From: UMGS902 sp045538895
GTDB lineage: Bacteria; Bacillota; Clostridia; Oscillospirales; CAG-272
Direction of reading: 5' to 3'
Assembly: GCA_045538895.1 (NCBI GenBank)
Contig: JAZQEH010000002.1
Location: 1 to 47,830 of the forward strand
DNA length: 47,830 nt
The translations under genes and the position numbers were made by a program. The notes under the pieces are model-generated. The model searched no databases and was not told the DNA's origin. It saw nothing but the letters and a program-made list of their open reading frames with translations. Below are positions 1 through 9,027 of the stretch, piece by piece (the stretch's first letter is position 1; each line of letters opens with the position of its first letter).

Positions 1-56
1 AAATAAAAGCAAAAAATAAAAAGAAATAATTTTTTACTTTATATTAAATCAAAATG

Positions 57-226
57 CGGCAAGGGCTTAAAAACCCTTGCCGTTACTTGCTTTTTGGGAT
101 TTTTGTCTCTACCGTACACATGTACGCCGACGAAACAAAAAACCAAAAATCTGCCTGCGTTTCTCACCCTCTGGTCAGCCTGATGACTTTGTCACCAGGC
201 TGAAGGAGCCTTACGGCTCCTTTTTT
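57..226. repeat. Structured non-coding element with three hairpins (probable dispersed repeat)
   Basis: The first 268 bases hold no credible gene. Three stem-loops follow one another: CGGCAAGGG/CCCTTGCCG (57-65/74-82), CAGCCTG/CAGGCTG with an inner TGAC/GTCA (176-182/196-202), and GGAGCC/GGCTCC followed by seven T (205-210/215-220), which looks like a plus-strand terminator. Reading through in one frame gives a peptide of low-complexity look that I believe recurs as a spurious annotation in Clostridia genomes; that points to a repeated intergenic element, but this is memory-based inference, not shown here. No gene upstream is visible because the window starts here. Confidence 0.45.
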
Positions 227-234
227 ATAGCAAT

Positions 235-267
235 AAAAACGGTTCGCTTTCGCGAACCGTTTTTTTA
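235..267. terminator. Bidirectional intrinsic terminator
   Basis: Perfect 8-bp stem CGGTTCGC/GCGAACCG (240-247/252-259), loop TTTC, flanked by A5 on the left and T7 on the right. On the minus strand it lies two bases after the stop codon of the dockerin-SGNH gene, so it is that gene's terminator. Confidence 0.85.
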
Positions 268-268
268 T

Positions 269-3106
269 TTATTTTGCGAGAATTGTTTCAAAAACGTACT
301 TAACGTCGAGCAAGGAATCAACCTTTTCACCGAAGAAGTGCATAGAAAGGTCGGTCTTGTTAAGCATGGACTTGATAGCGGTAAGAAGGTCAACGATATC
401 AAAAGCCTTGTCATCGTTAAAGTCGAAGCTGTAGCAAATATTATTTGTTACGCCTGCGCCACGGGTGATGTTGATATCACCGGTGTTTGCCTTTACGTTA
501 TAGGGGTTGTTCTTGGTTACGGAACCGTGGAGAGGATACTCCCAGATACCGCGTGAGCCCCAACCGTTAAGTGTTGCATTGATTGTACCGGTGAGGTAGT
601 TCTGACCGTTGATACCGATATAAGAAGCATTGTCAGTACCTGCAACAACGTTTGCGCCAACAGTAGCAGTCATTGTGCCGCTGTATGTGCCGAAAGGTGC
701 ATCGGAAGCAAAACGTCCGTTACCGAATATAAAGTTCTTATAGGTACCGCCGTTAACGGTTACTGTACAATTCTTATCGGAAGAAGCGGACTCAGCCGTG
801 TCAAATGTTGCAGTTGTTGCAGGATCGGCAGCAGCGAAGATATTATAGCCTGCATAGAATTGCCAGCCGCCTGCCTTTGTAGTGGTGGTGCCATCAGCAT
901 TTTCAACTGTTTCTATATCAGTTGCGGTCTTTACAGTGTCGGTAATTTCAACATTATTATAGCAACAGATGAGAGAAACATTCTGGGTTCCGCTCTTAAG
1001 AGTTACATTGTCAAGCTTGAGGTCTGTACCGATCTTAAGTGTGTTTGCATTGGGAGCGTAGAGAACCGCATTGCTGCCCTCGCCTACAACAGTAAGCTTG
1101 GAAGGAGCGGTTGAGAGGTAAACATTACCGCCGCCGCTTCTGCCTGAAAATGTAGCAGTGCCTACGATATGGAGAGTAACTGCCGCATCACGCTTCATAA
1201 GGTCGTATGCATAGTCAATATCCGAAATGGGATTTGCCTTGGTTCCTGCGCCGTAAGCAGTTCCGCTATCAGAAACATAGATATCGGTGAGGCGGTACTC
1301 TGCGGGAGCGTAGACTCCGTTAAATGCGGCATTGTAGCAGCACTGTCCCATAAAGTCGAGACCTGCACGTGCAGGGTGAAGTCTCTCGTTTACATTACCG
1401 TTATCGTCTTTCCAGAGTTCATCGCTGATTGCCTTTGCACGTGTAAGACCGTATAGGTCAACGAATACGTACTTTGAATTCTTCGCACCAAGTGCCTTTG
1501 CAACTCTTTCCTGAGTGGGACGCATTACCGCAGATGCGCGGTGGTCGGCAAGAGCGTTTGAGGTTCTGCGGAAGATAGCATTGGTAATGAATACCTTATC
1601 AACAGAAGGAATAGAGCCCATCGTGGTGATGAAATATTCAAACTGCTTTTCAAATTCAAGCAATGCACCGTTTGTACCGCCGACACCGGCTGCATCATTA
1701 GTACCCATTGCAAAGAATACAAAGTCGGGGTCGGTTTCCTTGCTTACGATATCCCATGTAACAAGGTCACCGTAATAACGGCTGTTAGCGGGGAGGAAGC
1801 CGGATGCGGAAACACCGTAGTTACCGAGAACAACTTCCTTACCTGCTGCTTCTGCATACTTAAGGAATGCTGCAGGATAGCTTTCGGTAAGACGGTCAAC
1901 GTCTGCCGCCGTGGGAGCATAGCCCTCGGTGATGGAGTCACCGATGAATACTACACGGGTAGGCTCGGTATAGGTTTGTGCAACACCGTTTACAACGTCA
2001 AAGCGAACGGGATTTACGTTTGCAACATTGTCAGCAACGGTAAGAGTTGCCTTTGCATCGCTGCCCTCATATGCCTTAACCTGAGTTGCATCGAATACTG
2101 TGCCGTTTGCGAAGGTACCGCCGGTAACGTTAACGTTGTAGTTACCTCTCTGTACCTGAGTGTAAGCCGCCTGAGTATAGTAGGAGCCTACTGCACCGCC
2201 ATTGAACGTACCGCCGGTAATATTAACGGTGATATCGCCGTCCATTGCATAGAATTCGGAACCGCTGTTGTCCTGAAGTGAAACGGTTGCAGGACCTGCA
2301 GGAACTGTACCTGTTCTACCCTGTACGTAGATGGGGCAGTTGAAGGTACCGCCGTTGATGGTAAGAGTTGCATCGTCAGCGAGGATGCTCATGCCGGAAA
2401 CGCTGAAAACCTTATAGTTTTTGTTGTTGGAGGTAGTGGGATAATCGCCTGCTTCACCGAATATACCGCCGTTGATGGTAATAGAGATGGGAGCTGCGAT
2501 AGAGCCGTACATTGCGGAAATAGAACCGCGGAAGTTACCGCCGCCGAAGTTGCCGAACGTACCTGCGTTTACAACGATGTCGTAAGGAAGTGTGGTTACG
2601 CCTTCATTCGGATGAGGAACGTCCTCTGTGGGAGCACCTGTGGACAAGCCGCCGAAGAAGTTGAACTTACCGCCGCCGGAAGAGGTAACGGCAAAGTTAT
2701 TACCAAATGTAACGCTGTTGTAACGACCGATAAAGTAACGGTCAGGTTCTGTTGCAACGTCTACGGGGAGGTCAAGAGTGATAACGTTGTCATTTGTGTT
2801 GATAGTGCCGTAAAGGTTAGCACTGAGCTTAAGCGAACCGCCGTTATAACCCTTAACGGTGATATCACCCGAAATCTCGGGGAATGAATAGTTCGCCTTA
2901 ACGGGATATTCACCCACAACGTAAACAGTACCGCCCTCGTCACCAAGGGAAGCTACTGCCTGCGAAATAAGACCGATAGGCTTATCTGCACTTGTGCCGT
3001 CGCCGGTAGCTTCAAAAGATACATAAACGTCTTTTGCACTTACACCGAACGCAAAAAGGCACACGAACAGCATAGCTGTCAAAAACGCAAGGATTTTTTT
3101 GTTCAT
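269..3106 (-). CDS. Secreted SGNH/GDSL esterase with beta-helix-like modules and C-terminal dockerin
   Basis: The protein has 945 residues from the ATG at 3106, which has AAAGG 9 nt upstream; a TTG three codons earlier is less likely. A signal peptide ends near residue 25. Residues about 26-375 form a module opening VYVSFEATGDG and rich in INGGTF/ITGGTF repeats, a right-handed beta-helix pattern. Residues about 385-600 are an SGNH hydrolase: FIGDSITEGY (Ser391), GTND (Asn470), and ERLHP (His577) where Glu574 takes the usual Asp place of DxxH. A second IYVSDSG module covers about 605-880. The C-terminus is dockerin-like: the first repeat, DFNDDKAFDIVDLL, has all five calcium-ligand positions; the second is degenerate. 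Role inferred: extracellular carbohydrate esterase, probably deacetylating plant polysaccharide and docked into a complex. Substrate unknown. It is monocistronic and divergent from the LytM-like gene. Confidence 0.85.
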   Translation of the reverse strand: MNKKILAFLTAMLFVCLFAFGVSAKDVYVSFEATGDGTSADKPIGLISQAVASLGDEGGTVYVVGEYPVKANYSFPEISGDITVKGYNGGSLKLSANLYGTINTNDNVITLDLPVDVATEPDRYFIGRYNSVTFGNNFAVTSSGGGKFNFFGGLSTGAPTEDVPHPNEGVTTLPYDIVVNAGTFGNFGGGNFRGSISAMYGSIAAPISITINGGIFGEAGDYPTTSNNKNYKVFSVSGMSILADDATLTINGGTFNCPIYVQGRTGTVPAGPATVSLQDNSGSEFYAMDGDITVNITGGTFNGGAVGSYYTQAAYTQVQRGNYNVNVTGGTFANGTVFDATQVKAYEGSDAKATLTVADNVANVNPVRFDVVNGVAQTYTEPTRVVFIGDSITEGYAPTAADVDRLTESYPAAFLKYAEAAGKEVVLGNYGVSASGFLPANSRYYGDLVTWDIVSKETDPDFVFFAMGTNDAAGVGGTNGALLEFEKQFEYFITTMGSIPSVDKVFITNAIFRRTSNALADHRASAVMRPTQERVAKALGAKNSKYVFVDLYGLTRAKAISDELWKDDNGNVNERLHPARAGLDFMGQCCYNAAFNGVYAPAEYRLTDIYVSDSGTAYGAGTKANPISDIDYAYDLMKRDAAVTLHIVGTATFSGRSGGGNVYLSTAPSKLTVVGEGSNAVLYAPNANTLKIGTDLKLDNVTLKSGTQNVSLICCYNNVEITDTVKTATDIETVENADGTTTTKAGGWQFYAGYNIFAAADPATTATFDTAESASSDKNCTVTVNGGTYKNFIFGNGRFASDAPFGTYSGTMTATVGANVVAGTDNASYIGINGQNYLTGTINATLNGWGSRGIWEYPLHGSVTKNNPYNVKANTGDINITRGAGVTNNICYSFDFNDDKAFDIVDLLTAIKSMLNKTDLSMHFFGEKVDSLLDVKYVFETILAK

Positions 3107-3288
3107 AATATACAACCTTTCCGCCTTTTAACAAAAGGCATTTGTTTCTAACTTATAATATACCATTATATAGCAAATAAATCAACCCAAAAAATAAACA
3201 TCATAACTAAAAAATAATTTTAAAAAATACTACAAATTTTATAATATATATGTTATAATTAAAAAAATACCGTTTTCCGGAGGAAAGA
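3107..3288. promoter_or_regulatory. Divergent AT-rich promoter region
   Basis: The region holds no gene. On the plus strand TATAAT (3254-3259) has a weak -35, TACAAA, 17 bp upstream (3231-3236), and the LytM-like gene has a strong GGAGG (3279-3283) 5 nt before its ATG. On the minus strand TTGATT (3185-3180) and TATATT (3162-3157) are 17 bp apart, and a better TATAAT (3170-3165) has only a poor -35. I see no operator-like palindrome. Confidence 0.4.
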
Positions 3289-4950
3289 ATGAAAAACAAC
3301 AAGCTTATAATCGCCTTGCTGATAATTGCGTTGTTCATACCTGCATATATCGGCATCGCTAACTACATTTATATAGAAAGCACTCCCGTTACGCTCGACA
3401 GTGCTACCGAGATCCAGATAAAGGATAACACATCGGGTACTGTGTACGTTGAAAAGCCGGATAGCGATGTTTCGAAGCTTTTCAATGATATTGCAAGCGG
3501 TGCGCAGTCAATCAGCAATCTGCCTACTGCTCTTGCGGGCAAGAACAACTTTATAGTTACTTCTGTTGACGGGAACCGCAAGACCGACACTCTTTACTAC
3601 ATTTTAATGGATACCTGCAAGGGCTATTACGTAGACTCAAAGGGTGCTGCGTTCCAGATGGATGACGCACACGTTGCGGCGTTCCTCGAAACAAAGTATG
3701 CACAGAGTCTTTACGCTGACGCATACGTCCCCACACTCACAAACGGTGAAAACGTTATTCTCCCCTCCGACTACACATGGAGCTACACCACTTTAAGCGG
3801 TGAAAAAACCATTGACGCAACCATCTCCGAAAAAACCGAAGAGATCGTAACATACACAAGCAACAACGGTGTTGCCCTTTCGTTTGCACGTGAGCCCGAT
3901 ACCTTTACCGTAACGGTTAAGGACGATAAAGGAAACGTTATCGACTCGGGCAACTATGCAGAGCTTTCGGGCATCGGCTCAAAGAAGAGTTCTGTAATCA
4001 CTATTGAAGCAAACGCTACGTGGAACGAAAGCGAAACCATGCCGCACGGCTCGGCAAGCTACACCTTTGTTATCGACATTGCGGCTCAACCCGAATTTAT
4101 TATCGCATACAGCGGCGATGCAAATGCCGACTATGCAAAGTTTGAGCCGGGTGACATCGCACTTGTAAGTGCTATCGGCATAAGCAATCCTGCGGCAATC
4201 ACATTCACCTCCACTCCTGCACTCACACACGAGGGCAAGGAGATCACACCTGTTTTCTACGCAGAGGGCAAGAACTCATATGCGTTTATTCCTACCGCAT
4301 ACGATACGGCTCCGGGCGAGTATGTATTCACATTCAACTATGAGGGACTCAACTACCCCGTTAACGTTGTGCTTGAGAACAAGAAGTTCACAAACGCTTC
4401 TGAATACAGCATCTCCAAGGAACGCATTGCCGCAACCTATACAGACGATACTCTTGCGGCATACGACGACCTTGTTTCAACTTTAGTAAGCGGCAATGAC
4501 CACTCGCAGAAATACTTCACCTCCGACGTATTCACCATTGCAAACAGCGGATACGGCGGCGGCGGTCTCCGTGGCTACGGCAAGCCCCGTCCGGTTCCTG
4601 CACTCGGCAAGAACTACGTAAACGAGGGCATGGAGTTTACCATGTATAACGGCAGTAAGGTTCTTGCGGTTATGGACGGCAAGGTGCTTTATGTAGGCTA
4701 CACCGCTTTCTCCGGCGATATCATTGCTATCGACCACGGCTACGGTCTTATAAGCTGGTATCACAACCTTGACAAGGACAGCATCACCGTTAAAGAAGGC
4801 GACATCGTTAAAAACGGCGACGTAATCTGCTCAAAGATTGGTAGTTCCGGCTTTACAAACGGCTCAACCCTCCACTTCCGCCTGACTGTCGGCACAGTTC
4901 CCGTTTACGCCTCCGACTTCTCATGGGGCAGCGGTATCGCATTTAAATAA
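3289..4950 (+). CDS. Membrane-anchored protein with degenerate LytM/M23 domain
   Basis: This 553-residue protein has one N-terminal membrane anchor (residues 5-28) and an extracytoplasmic body. Residues 30-430 match no family I recognise. The C-terminal ~120 residues have the M23/LytM lysostaphin-type beta fold (VLAVMDGKVLYVGY, IAIDHGYGLISWYHNLD, VKEGDIVKNGDVI, TLHFRL). The catalytic motifs are eroded: the HxxxD zinc motif reads N445-E-G-M-E449, and the first His of HxH is Thr527. His492 and His529 are kept. Loss of two zinc ligands makes hydrolase activity unlikely; non-catalytic LytM proteins of known families (EnvC-type activators, B. subtilis SpoIIQ) act as structural or activating partners. 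It has its own promoter and terminator. No neighbouring amidase or sporulation gene supports a specific partner. Confidence 0.8.
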   Translation: MKNNKLIIALLIIALFIPAYIGIANYIYIESTPVTLDSATEIQIKDNTSGTVYVEKPDSDVSKLFNDIASGAQSISNLPTALAGKNNFIVTSVDGNRKTDTLYYILMDTCKGYYVDSKGAAFQMDDAHVAAFLETKYAQSLYADAYVPTLTNGENVILPSDYTWSYTTLSGEKTIDATISEKTEEIVTYTSNNGVALSFAREPDTFTVTVKDDKGNVIDSGNYAELSGIGSKKSSVITIEANATWNESETMPHGSASYTFVIDIAAQPEFIIAYSGDANADYAKFEPGDIALVSAIGISNPAAITFTSTPALTHEGKEITPVFYAEGKNSYAFIPTAYDTAPGEYVFTFNYEGLNYPVNVVLENKKFTNASEYSISKERIAATYTDDTLAAYDDLVSTLVSGNDHSQKYFTSDVFTIANSGYGGGGLRGYGKPRPVPALGKNYVNEGMEFTMYNGSKVLAVMDGKVLYVGYTAFSGDIIAIDHGYGLISWYHNLDKDSITVKEGDIVKNGDVICSKIGSSGFTNGSTLHFRLTVGTVPVYASDFSWGSGIAFK

Positions 4951-4956
4951 TTTTTT

Positions 4957-4988
4957 CGAGGACTGACTTATCAGTCCTCGATTTTTTA
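4957..4988 (+). terminator. Intrinsic terminator
   Basis: 10-bp stem CGAGGACTGA/TCAGTCCTCG (4957-4966/4971-4980), loop CTTA, followed by ATTTTTT. It lies 6 nt after the stop of the LytM-like gene. Confidence 0.9.
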
Positions 4989-5011
4989 TACAATAAAAAT
5001 TTGTTTTGATA

Positions 5012-5040
5012 TTTACGCATACATTATTTTATTGTACAAT
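5012..5040 (+). promoter_or_regulatory. Predicted sigma-A promoter of the SLH-GH43 gene
   Basis: TTTACG (5012-5017), 17-bp spacer, TACAAT (5035-5040), then AAAGGAG (5061-5067) 7 nt before the ATG at 5075. Confidence 0.45.
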
Positions 5041-5074
5041 ATATTTATAAACTTCCCCAAAAAGGAGAAAGAAT

Positions 5075-7048
5075 ATGAAATTTTTATCAAAGTCAATTTC
5101 TTTACTGTTAGTTGCCTTGATGCTCTTTGCCATTATTCCTGCTGCATATGCGGCAGATAACGGAGCGGAAAGTGCCGCAAACGCACTCCACTCGCTCGGC
5201 TTGCTTGCGGGCAAGGGCACAAATGCCGACGGCAGTGTTAATTTCGACCTCGGTGCAAGCCTTACACGTGCCGAGTCAATCACTCAGGTTGTACGTTTCC
5301 TCGGTGCCGAGAAAAAGGCGACCTCCGAAACCAACGAAAATCCTTTCACCGACCTTCCTGCATGGGCTGTTCCCTACATATCCTATGCAAAGGCTAACGG
5401 TATCACCGCCGGTGTAAGTGCAACAAAGTTTGCTCCAAACGATGCAATGAGCGATTTTGCATTTCTCACCGCAATGCTCCGTGTACTCGGCTACAAGGAT
5501 AGCGAAGGCGACTTTGTATGGAACAATCCTTATGAACTTGCAAAAAATGCAGGTCTTGTTTCTTCAACCGAGCCTGACACAAGTTTTACAAGAGGTGATG
5601 CATTCGTGATTTGCTTTAACGCTCTCACTGCTACCCCTAAAAGCGGTGACAAAATCTGTGACACTCTCGTTGCAAACGGCACCGTAAGTGCCTCTGCCAT
5701 GGCAAGCGTTGTATCTGCAGGAAGCGGTCTTACAATCGGAAACTCAAAGATTACCGACTTCAAGGTAGTTATCAGCGCTGATGCCAGTGCTATGGAAAGA
5801 ATTGCCGCTACCACACTTGTAAATTCAATCTCACAGTATTACGGTGAAACTCCCGAGCTCATTACCGATGCAACTGCGGCAAGCGGTGCCGAAATCATCA
5901 TCGGCAATACCACAAGAGAGCTTTCCGCATCGCTTACAGGTCTTACCGAAAACGATATCGGAATGATTATCAAAGGTAACAACGTTGTTCTCGGCGGTGC
6001 TAACAACTCGGTTCTCCGCAATGCAGTTTCCGCATTTGTAGAAAGCTATATCAAAAACAAGCCCACGGTTTCTCTTAATGACGAGGACTCCTACACAGGC
6101 GAGCTTATCAGTGCACCCGTTCGTGCCCTCGGTCAGTCCGGCGACCCTTGTATCGTTTACGATAACGAAACTGAATACTACTATGCAATTTACTCTGCAC
6201 CGAAAAATGACCGTGTAATTCTCTACCGTGCAAAGACACTTTCCGAGCTTGGCAAACTTGACACATCCGACGGTAAGGAAATCTACGTTGCAGGTGAAAA
6301 TAAGGAAATCAAGCACAAGCTCTATGCACCCGAGCTTAAGAAGATGGATGGCAAATGGTACATCTACGCAAGCGGTGCTACCTCAATGGAGGATAAGGAC
6401 GACGGTGCTTCAAAGTCGATACGTCTGTTCTGTCTTGAAGCAACAAGCAGCGATCCCTACGGCGACTATGTATTCAAGGCATTCCTCAATGAGGACATCT
6501 GGGCAATAGACGCACATCCTTTTAACTACAAGGGACAAAACTACATTGCGTTTGCAAGAATCCGCAGCGGTAACATCATTTCGGTTGCAAAGCTTGCAAA
6601 CCCCTGGACTATTGATACCGAATCAAAGATTTCTGTTATCGCAACTCCTACCTACGATTTTGAAACCATAAGCGGCAGCATTAACGAAGGTCCGTTTACA
6701 TTTGTTTCACCCGATGGCAGACTCTTTATGCTCTACAGTGCGAACGGTGTTACATCCGGCAAATACTGCCTTGGTATTCTTGAGTTCACAGGCGACGACA
6801 TCCTCAACAGCCGTCACTGGACAAAGCACAAGGAGGCGGTTCTGCTCGGCACAGATGCCCTGAAGTCCCCCGGTCACTGCTCGGTATTCATGTCACCCGA
6901 TGGCTCTCAGTACTGGCTTGCATACCACTATCAGTCAAGCGGCAGAAAGCTCGGTGCAAAGCCTTTCACATTTGACGAAAGCGGCTTCCCCGTATTCGGT
7001 GAACCCATTGCCCCCGGCACATACGTATTCGCTCCCTCGGGAGAATAA
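5075..7048 (+). CDS. SLH-anchored cell-surface GH43-family glycosidase
   Basis: The 657-residue protein starts with a signal peptide (cleavage near AYA-AD, residue 26). Residues about 28-215 carry S-layer-homology-type segments (SLTRAESITQVVRFLG, FTDLPAWAVPYISYAKANGI, SFTRGDAFVICFNAL), which in this family bind secondary cell-wall polymer. Residues about 220-345 resemble the non-catalytic alpha/beta domain found before many glycosidase domains (AEIIIGNTTREL). Residues 346-657 are a GH43-type five-bladed propeller: general base Asp357 in GDPC, pKa-modulating Asp479 in IDAHPF, general acid Glu538 in NEGPF, plus APELKKMDGKWYIYAS. The full triad suggests an active alpha-L-arabinofuranosidase, beta-xylosidase or arabinanase; exact substrate cannot be read. 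It is monocistronic with its own terminator and would hold side-chain removal at the cell surface. Confidence 0.85.
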   Translation: MKFLSKSISLLLVALMLFAIIPAAYAADNGAESAANALHSLGLLAGKGTNADGSVNFDLGASLTRAESITQVVRFLGAEKKATSETNENPFTDLPAWAVPYISYAKANGITAGVSATKFAPNDAMSDFAFLTAMLRVLGYKDSEGDFVWNNPYELAKNAGLVSSTEPDTSFTRGDAFVICFNALTATPKSGDKICDTLVANGTVSASAMASVVSAGSGLTIGNSKITDFKVVISADASAMERIAATTLVNSISQYYGETPELITDATAASGAEIIIGNTTRELSASLTGLTENDIGMIIKGNNVVLGGANNSVLRNAVSAFVESYIKNKPTVSLNDEDSYTGELISAPVRALGQSGDPCIVYDNETEYYYAIYSAPKNDRVILYRAKTLSELGKLDTSDGKEIYVAGENKEIKHKLYAPELKKMDGKWYIYASGATSMEDKDDGASKSIRLFCLEATSSDPYGDYVFKAFLNEDIWAIDAHPFNYKGQNYIAFARIRSGNIISVAKLANPWTIDTESKISVIATPTYDFETISGSINEGPFTFVSPDGRLFMLYSANGVTSGKYCLGILEFTGDDILNSRHWTKHKEAVLLGTDALKSPGHCSVFMSPDGSQYWLAYHYQSSGRKLGAKPFTFDESGFPVFGEPIAPGTYVFAPSGE

Positions 7049-7052
7049 TTCT

Positions 7053-7082
7053 AAAAAAGGCTTGCTCACGCAAGCCTTTTTT
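7053..7082 (+). terminator. Intrinsic terminator
   Basis: Stem GGCTTGC/GCAAGCC (7059-7065/7070-7076) extended by A6/T6, loop TCAC. It begins 5 nt after the stop of the SLH-GH43 gene. Confidence 0.9.
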
Positions 7083-7129
7083 GTGTGGAAAAATAAATTA
7101 ATGTTTATGTAATGTGACGCACCAACCGT

Positions 7130-7202
7130 GGTAGGGGACGGCGCCTTCGACGTCCCGCATGAACAAAGGCGAAACGGGATGTCCAGGGGGCCATCCCCTA
7201 CC
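7130..7202. repeat. Palindromic intergenic repeat (MITE/REP-like)
   Basis: Two 28-nt arms (7130-7157 and 7175-7202) are inverted copies matching at 23 of 28 positions, beginning GGTAGGGGA and ending TCCCG. They are separated by 17 nt and flanked by a weaker CCAAACC-like extension. The arms are G/C-rich, unlike the AT-rich spacer around them, and contain no gene. Such GGTAGGGG...CCCCTACC palindromes are, to my knowledge, dispersed in many uncultured Clostridia genomes; copy number here cannot be seen from one window. Confidence 0.7.
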
Positions 7203-7246
7203 GGTTTGTGGTTCCCATTTACTTCGCTAAACAATAATTTCTCTTA

Positions 7247-7275
7247 TTGCATTTACTCCCGAAAAATGATACAAT
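7247..7275 (+). promoter_or_regulatory. Predicted sigma-A promoter of the ABC exporter operon
   Basis: TTGCAT (7247-7252), 17-bp spacer, TACAAT (7270-7275). It lies 33 nt upstream of the TTG start at 7309 and just after the palindromic repeat. Confidence 0.6.
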
Positions 7276-7308
7276 AATAAGGATAACTTTGAATTGGAGC
7301 GATAGACA

Positions 7309-9027
7309 TTGAAAAAAGTTTTAAAATACATGTCAAGCTACAAGCTGCTCTCGGTTTTAGCACCTCTTTTCAAGATGCTGGAGGCTACGTTTGAGCTGCT
7401 TGTTCCCGTTGTAATAATGGATCTTGTTGACATCGGAATCAAAAACGGCGACAAAGGCTACATAATCAGCCGTTGCATTATCCTTGTTCTCTTCTGTGCA
7501 CTCGGCTACGCATTTGCGATAACGGCACAGTTTTTCTCTGCAAAGGTTGCGGTTTCCGTTGCAAAAGACATGCGTGGCGATATGTACAGAAAAATACAGA
7601 AATTCAATCACAGCGACCTCGACAAGGTAGGAATTTCCAACATCCTCACACGCATGACCGGTGACATAAATCAGGTGCAAACAGGTGTCAACATGACGCT
7701 CCGCTTGCTTATGCGTTCGCCCATTGTTGTTTTCGGTGCGGTAATCTGTGCATTTTTAATCGACGTAAAATGTGCGATTATTTTCACTATAGCAGTTCCC
7801 CTTCTCCTTGCCGTTGTTTTTGCAATTATACTTATCACCATCCCGCTTTTCAAAAAGGTGCAGAAAAGGCTTGAAAAGGTGCTTCGCACCACTCGCCAGA
7901 ACCTCACGGGCACACGTGTTATACGTGCATTCTGTGCTGAAAACGAGGAAATCGAGGAGTTTGATGAAGATAACAACGAGCTTTTCAATATGCAGAAATT
8001 CACCTCGAGCATCTCGGTTTTGTTAAGTCCGCTTACATATCTCATCATCAACTTTGCCATAATCGCACTTATCTACACCGGTGCTATCCGCATCGAAAGC
8101 GGCATAATCACGCAGGGCGCACTCATTGCACTCTACGATTACATGTCACAGATTCTCATAGAACTTGTTAAATTTGCAAACTTTATCGTAACAATCACAA
8201 AAGCGATGGCAAGTGCAGCGAGAATTGAGGAGTTTTTCAAAACAGGCAAGCCCATGGAAACAGCAGCGGCTTCACAAAAGGAAAATGCTCCGTTCATCGT
8301 GTTTGACAACGTTTCTTTTGCTTATCCGAGCGGCGGCAACGTGCTTGAAAACATCTCGTTTACCGTAAACCGTGGCGAAACCGTGGGTGTCATCGGCGGT
8401 ACGGGTAGCGGTAAAAGCTCACTTGTACAGCTTATTCCCCGCTTTTACGACGTTGCAAGCGGCTCTGTTTCGGTTGACGGTCTTGACGTGCGTGCATACG
8501 AGGGCGAAACGCTTAAGGAGCGTATCGGCTACGTTCCGCAAAAGGCGGTGCTTTTCAGCGGCACTATCCGTGACAACATGCATTGGGGCAACAAAAACGC
8601 TACAGATGAAGAAATTATTGAAGCGATAGAAGCCGCTCAAGGCGGTGACATTCTTGCCGCAAAAGGCTCGCTTGACGCACCCGTCAGTGAGGGCGGCAAG
8701 AACTTTTCGGGTGGTCAAAGGCAGCGTCTTACCATTGCCCGTGCACTCGTCCGCAATCCCGAAATCCTGATTTTAGACGACAGTGCAAGCGCCCTCGACT
8801 ACGCAACCGATGCAAGACTGCGTATAGCCATCCGCAACCGCAAAAATCCCCCTACAACCTTTATCGTTTCGCAGCGTACCGCATCGGTTATGCATGCCGA
8901 CAAGATAATCGTGCTTGATGACGGCATTGCCTGCGGCATCGGCACGCATGAAGAATTGCTTGCATCCTGCGAGGTATATAAAGAAATCTACGATTCCCAG
9001 TTCAAGGGAGGTGACGGCAATGAATAA
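7309..9027 (+). CDS. ABC exporter half-transporter, degenerate-ATP-site subunit
   Basis: The 572-residue protein is a fused type-IV (MsbA/LmrA-like) exporter: six membrane helices over residues 1-310 and a nucleotide-binding domain from about 325. Start is TTG with GGAG 9 nt upstream. The NBD has Walker A GGTGSGKSS (from residue 364) and a canonical signature SGGQRQR (from Ser467). The Walker B catalytic Glu is Asp491 (ILILDDS) and the switch-loop His is Gln522 (VSQRT). These changes mark the non-catalytic half of a heterodimer, as in TM287/288 and BmrCD. Its partner overlaps it by 8 nt downstream and has the complementary pattern. Substrate (drug, lipid or peptide) cannot be inferred. First gene of a four-gene operon. 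Confidence 0.92.
   Translation: MKKVLKYMSSYKLLSVLAPLFKMLEATFELLVPVVIMDLVDIGIKNGDKGYIISRCIILVLFCALGYAFAITAQFFSAKVAVSVAKDMRGDMYRKIQKFNHSDLDKVGISNILTRMTGDINQVQTGVNMTLRLLMRSPIVVFGAVICAFLIDVKCAIIFTIAVPLLLAVVFAIILITIPLFKKVQKRLEKVLRTTRQNLTGTRVIRAFCAENEEIEEFDEDNNELFNMQKFTSSISVLLSPLTYLIINFAIIALIYTGAIRIESGIITQGALIALYDYMSQILIELVKFANFIVTITKAMASAARIEEFFKTGKPMETAAASQKENAPFIVFDNVSFAYPSGGNVLENISFTVNRGETVGVIGGTGSGKSSLVQLIPRFYDVASGSVSVDGLDVRAYEGETLKERIGYVPQKAVLFSGTIRDNMHWGNKNATDEEIIEAIEAAQGGDILAAKGSLDAPVSEGGKNFSGGQRQRLTIARALVRNPEILILDDSASALDYATDARLRIAIRNRKNPPTTFIVSQRTASVMHADKIIVLDDGIACGIGTHEELLASCEVYKEIYDSQFKGGDGNE

Noticed and set aside
77..556. 159-residue plus-strand reading frame across the left-edge element
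   Set aside because: It crosses three hairpins and a terminator and runs antisense into the dockerin-esterase gene; its second half is the mirror of that gene.
8915..9019. Upstream extension of the second ABC subunit
   Set aside because: The 35 extra residues lie in the NBD-coding end of the first subunit; ATG 9020 has an AGGTGA site and begins the family sequence.
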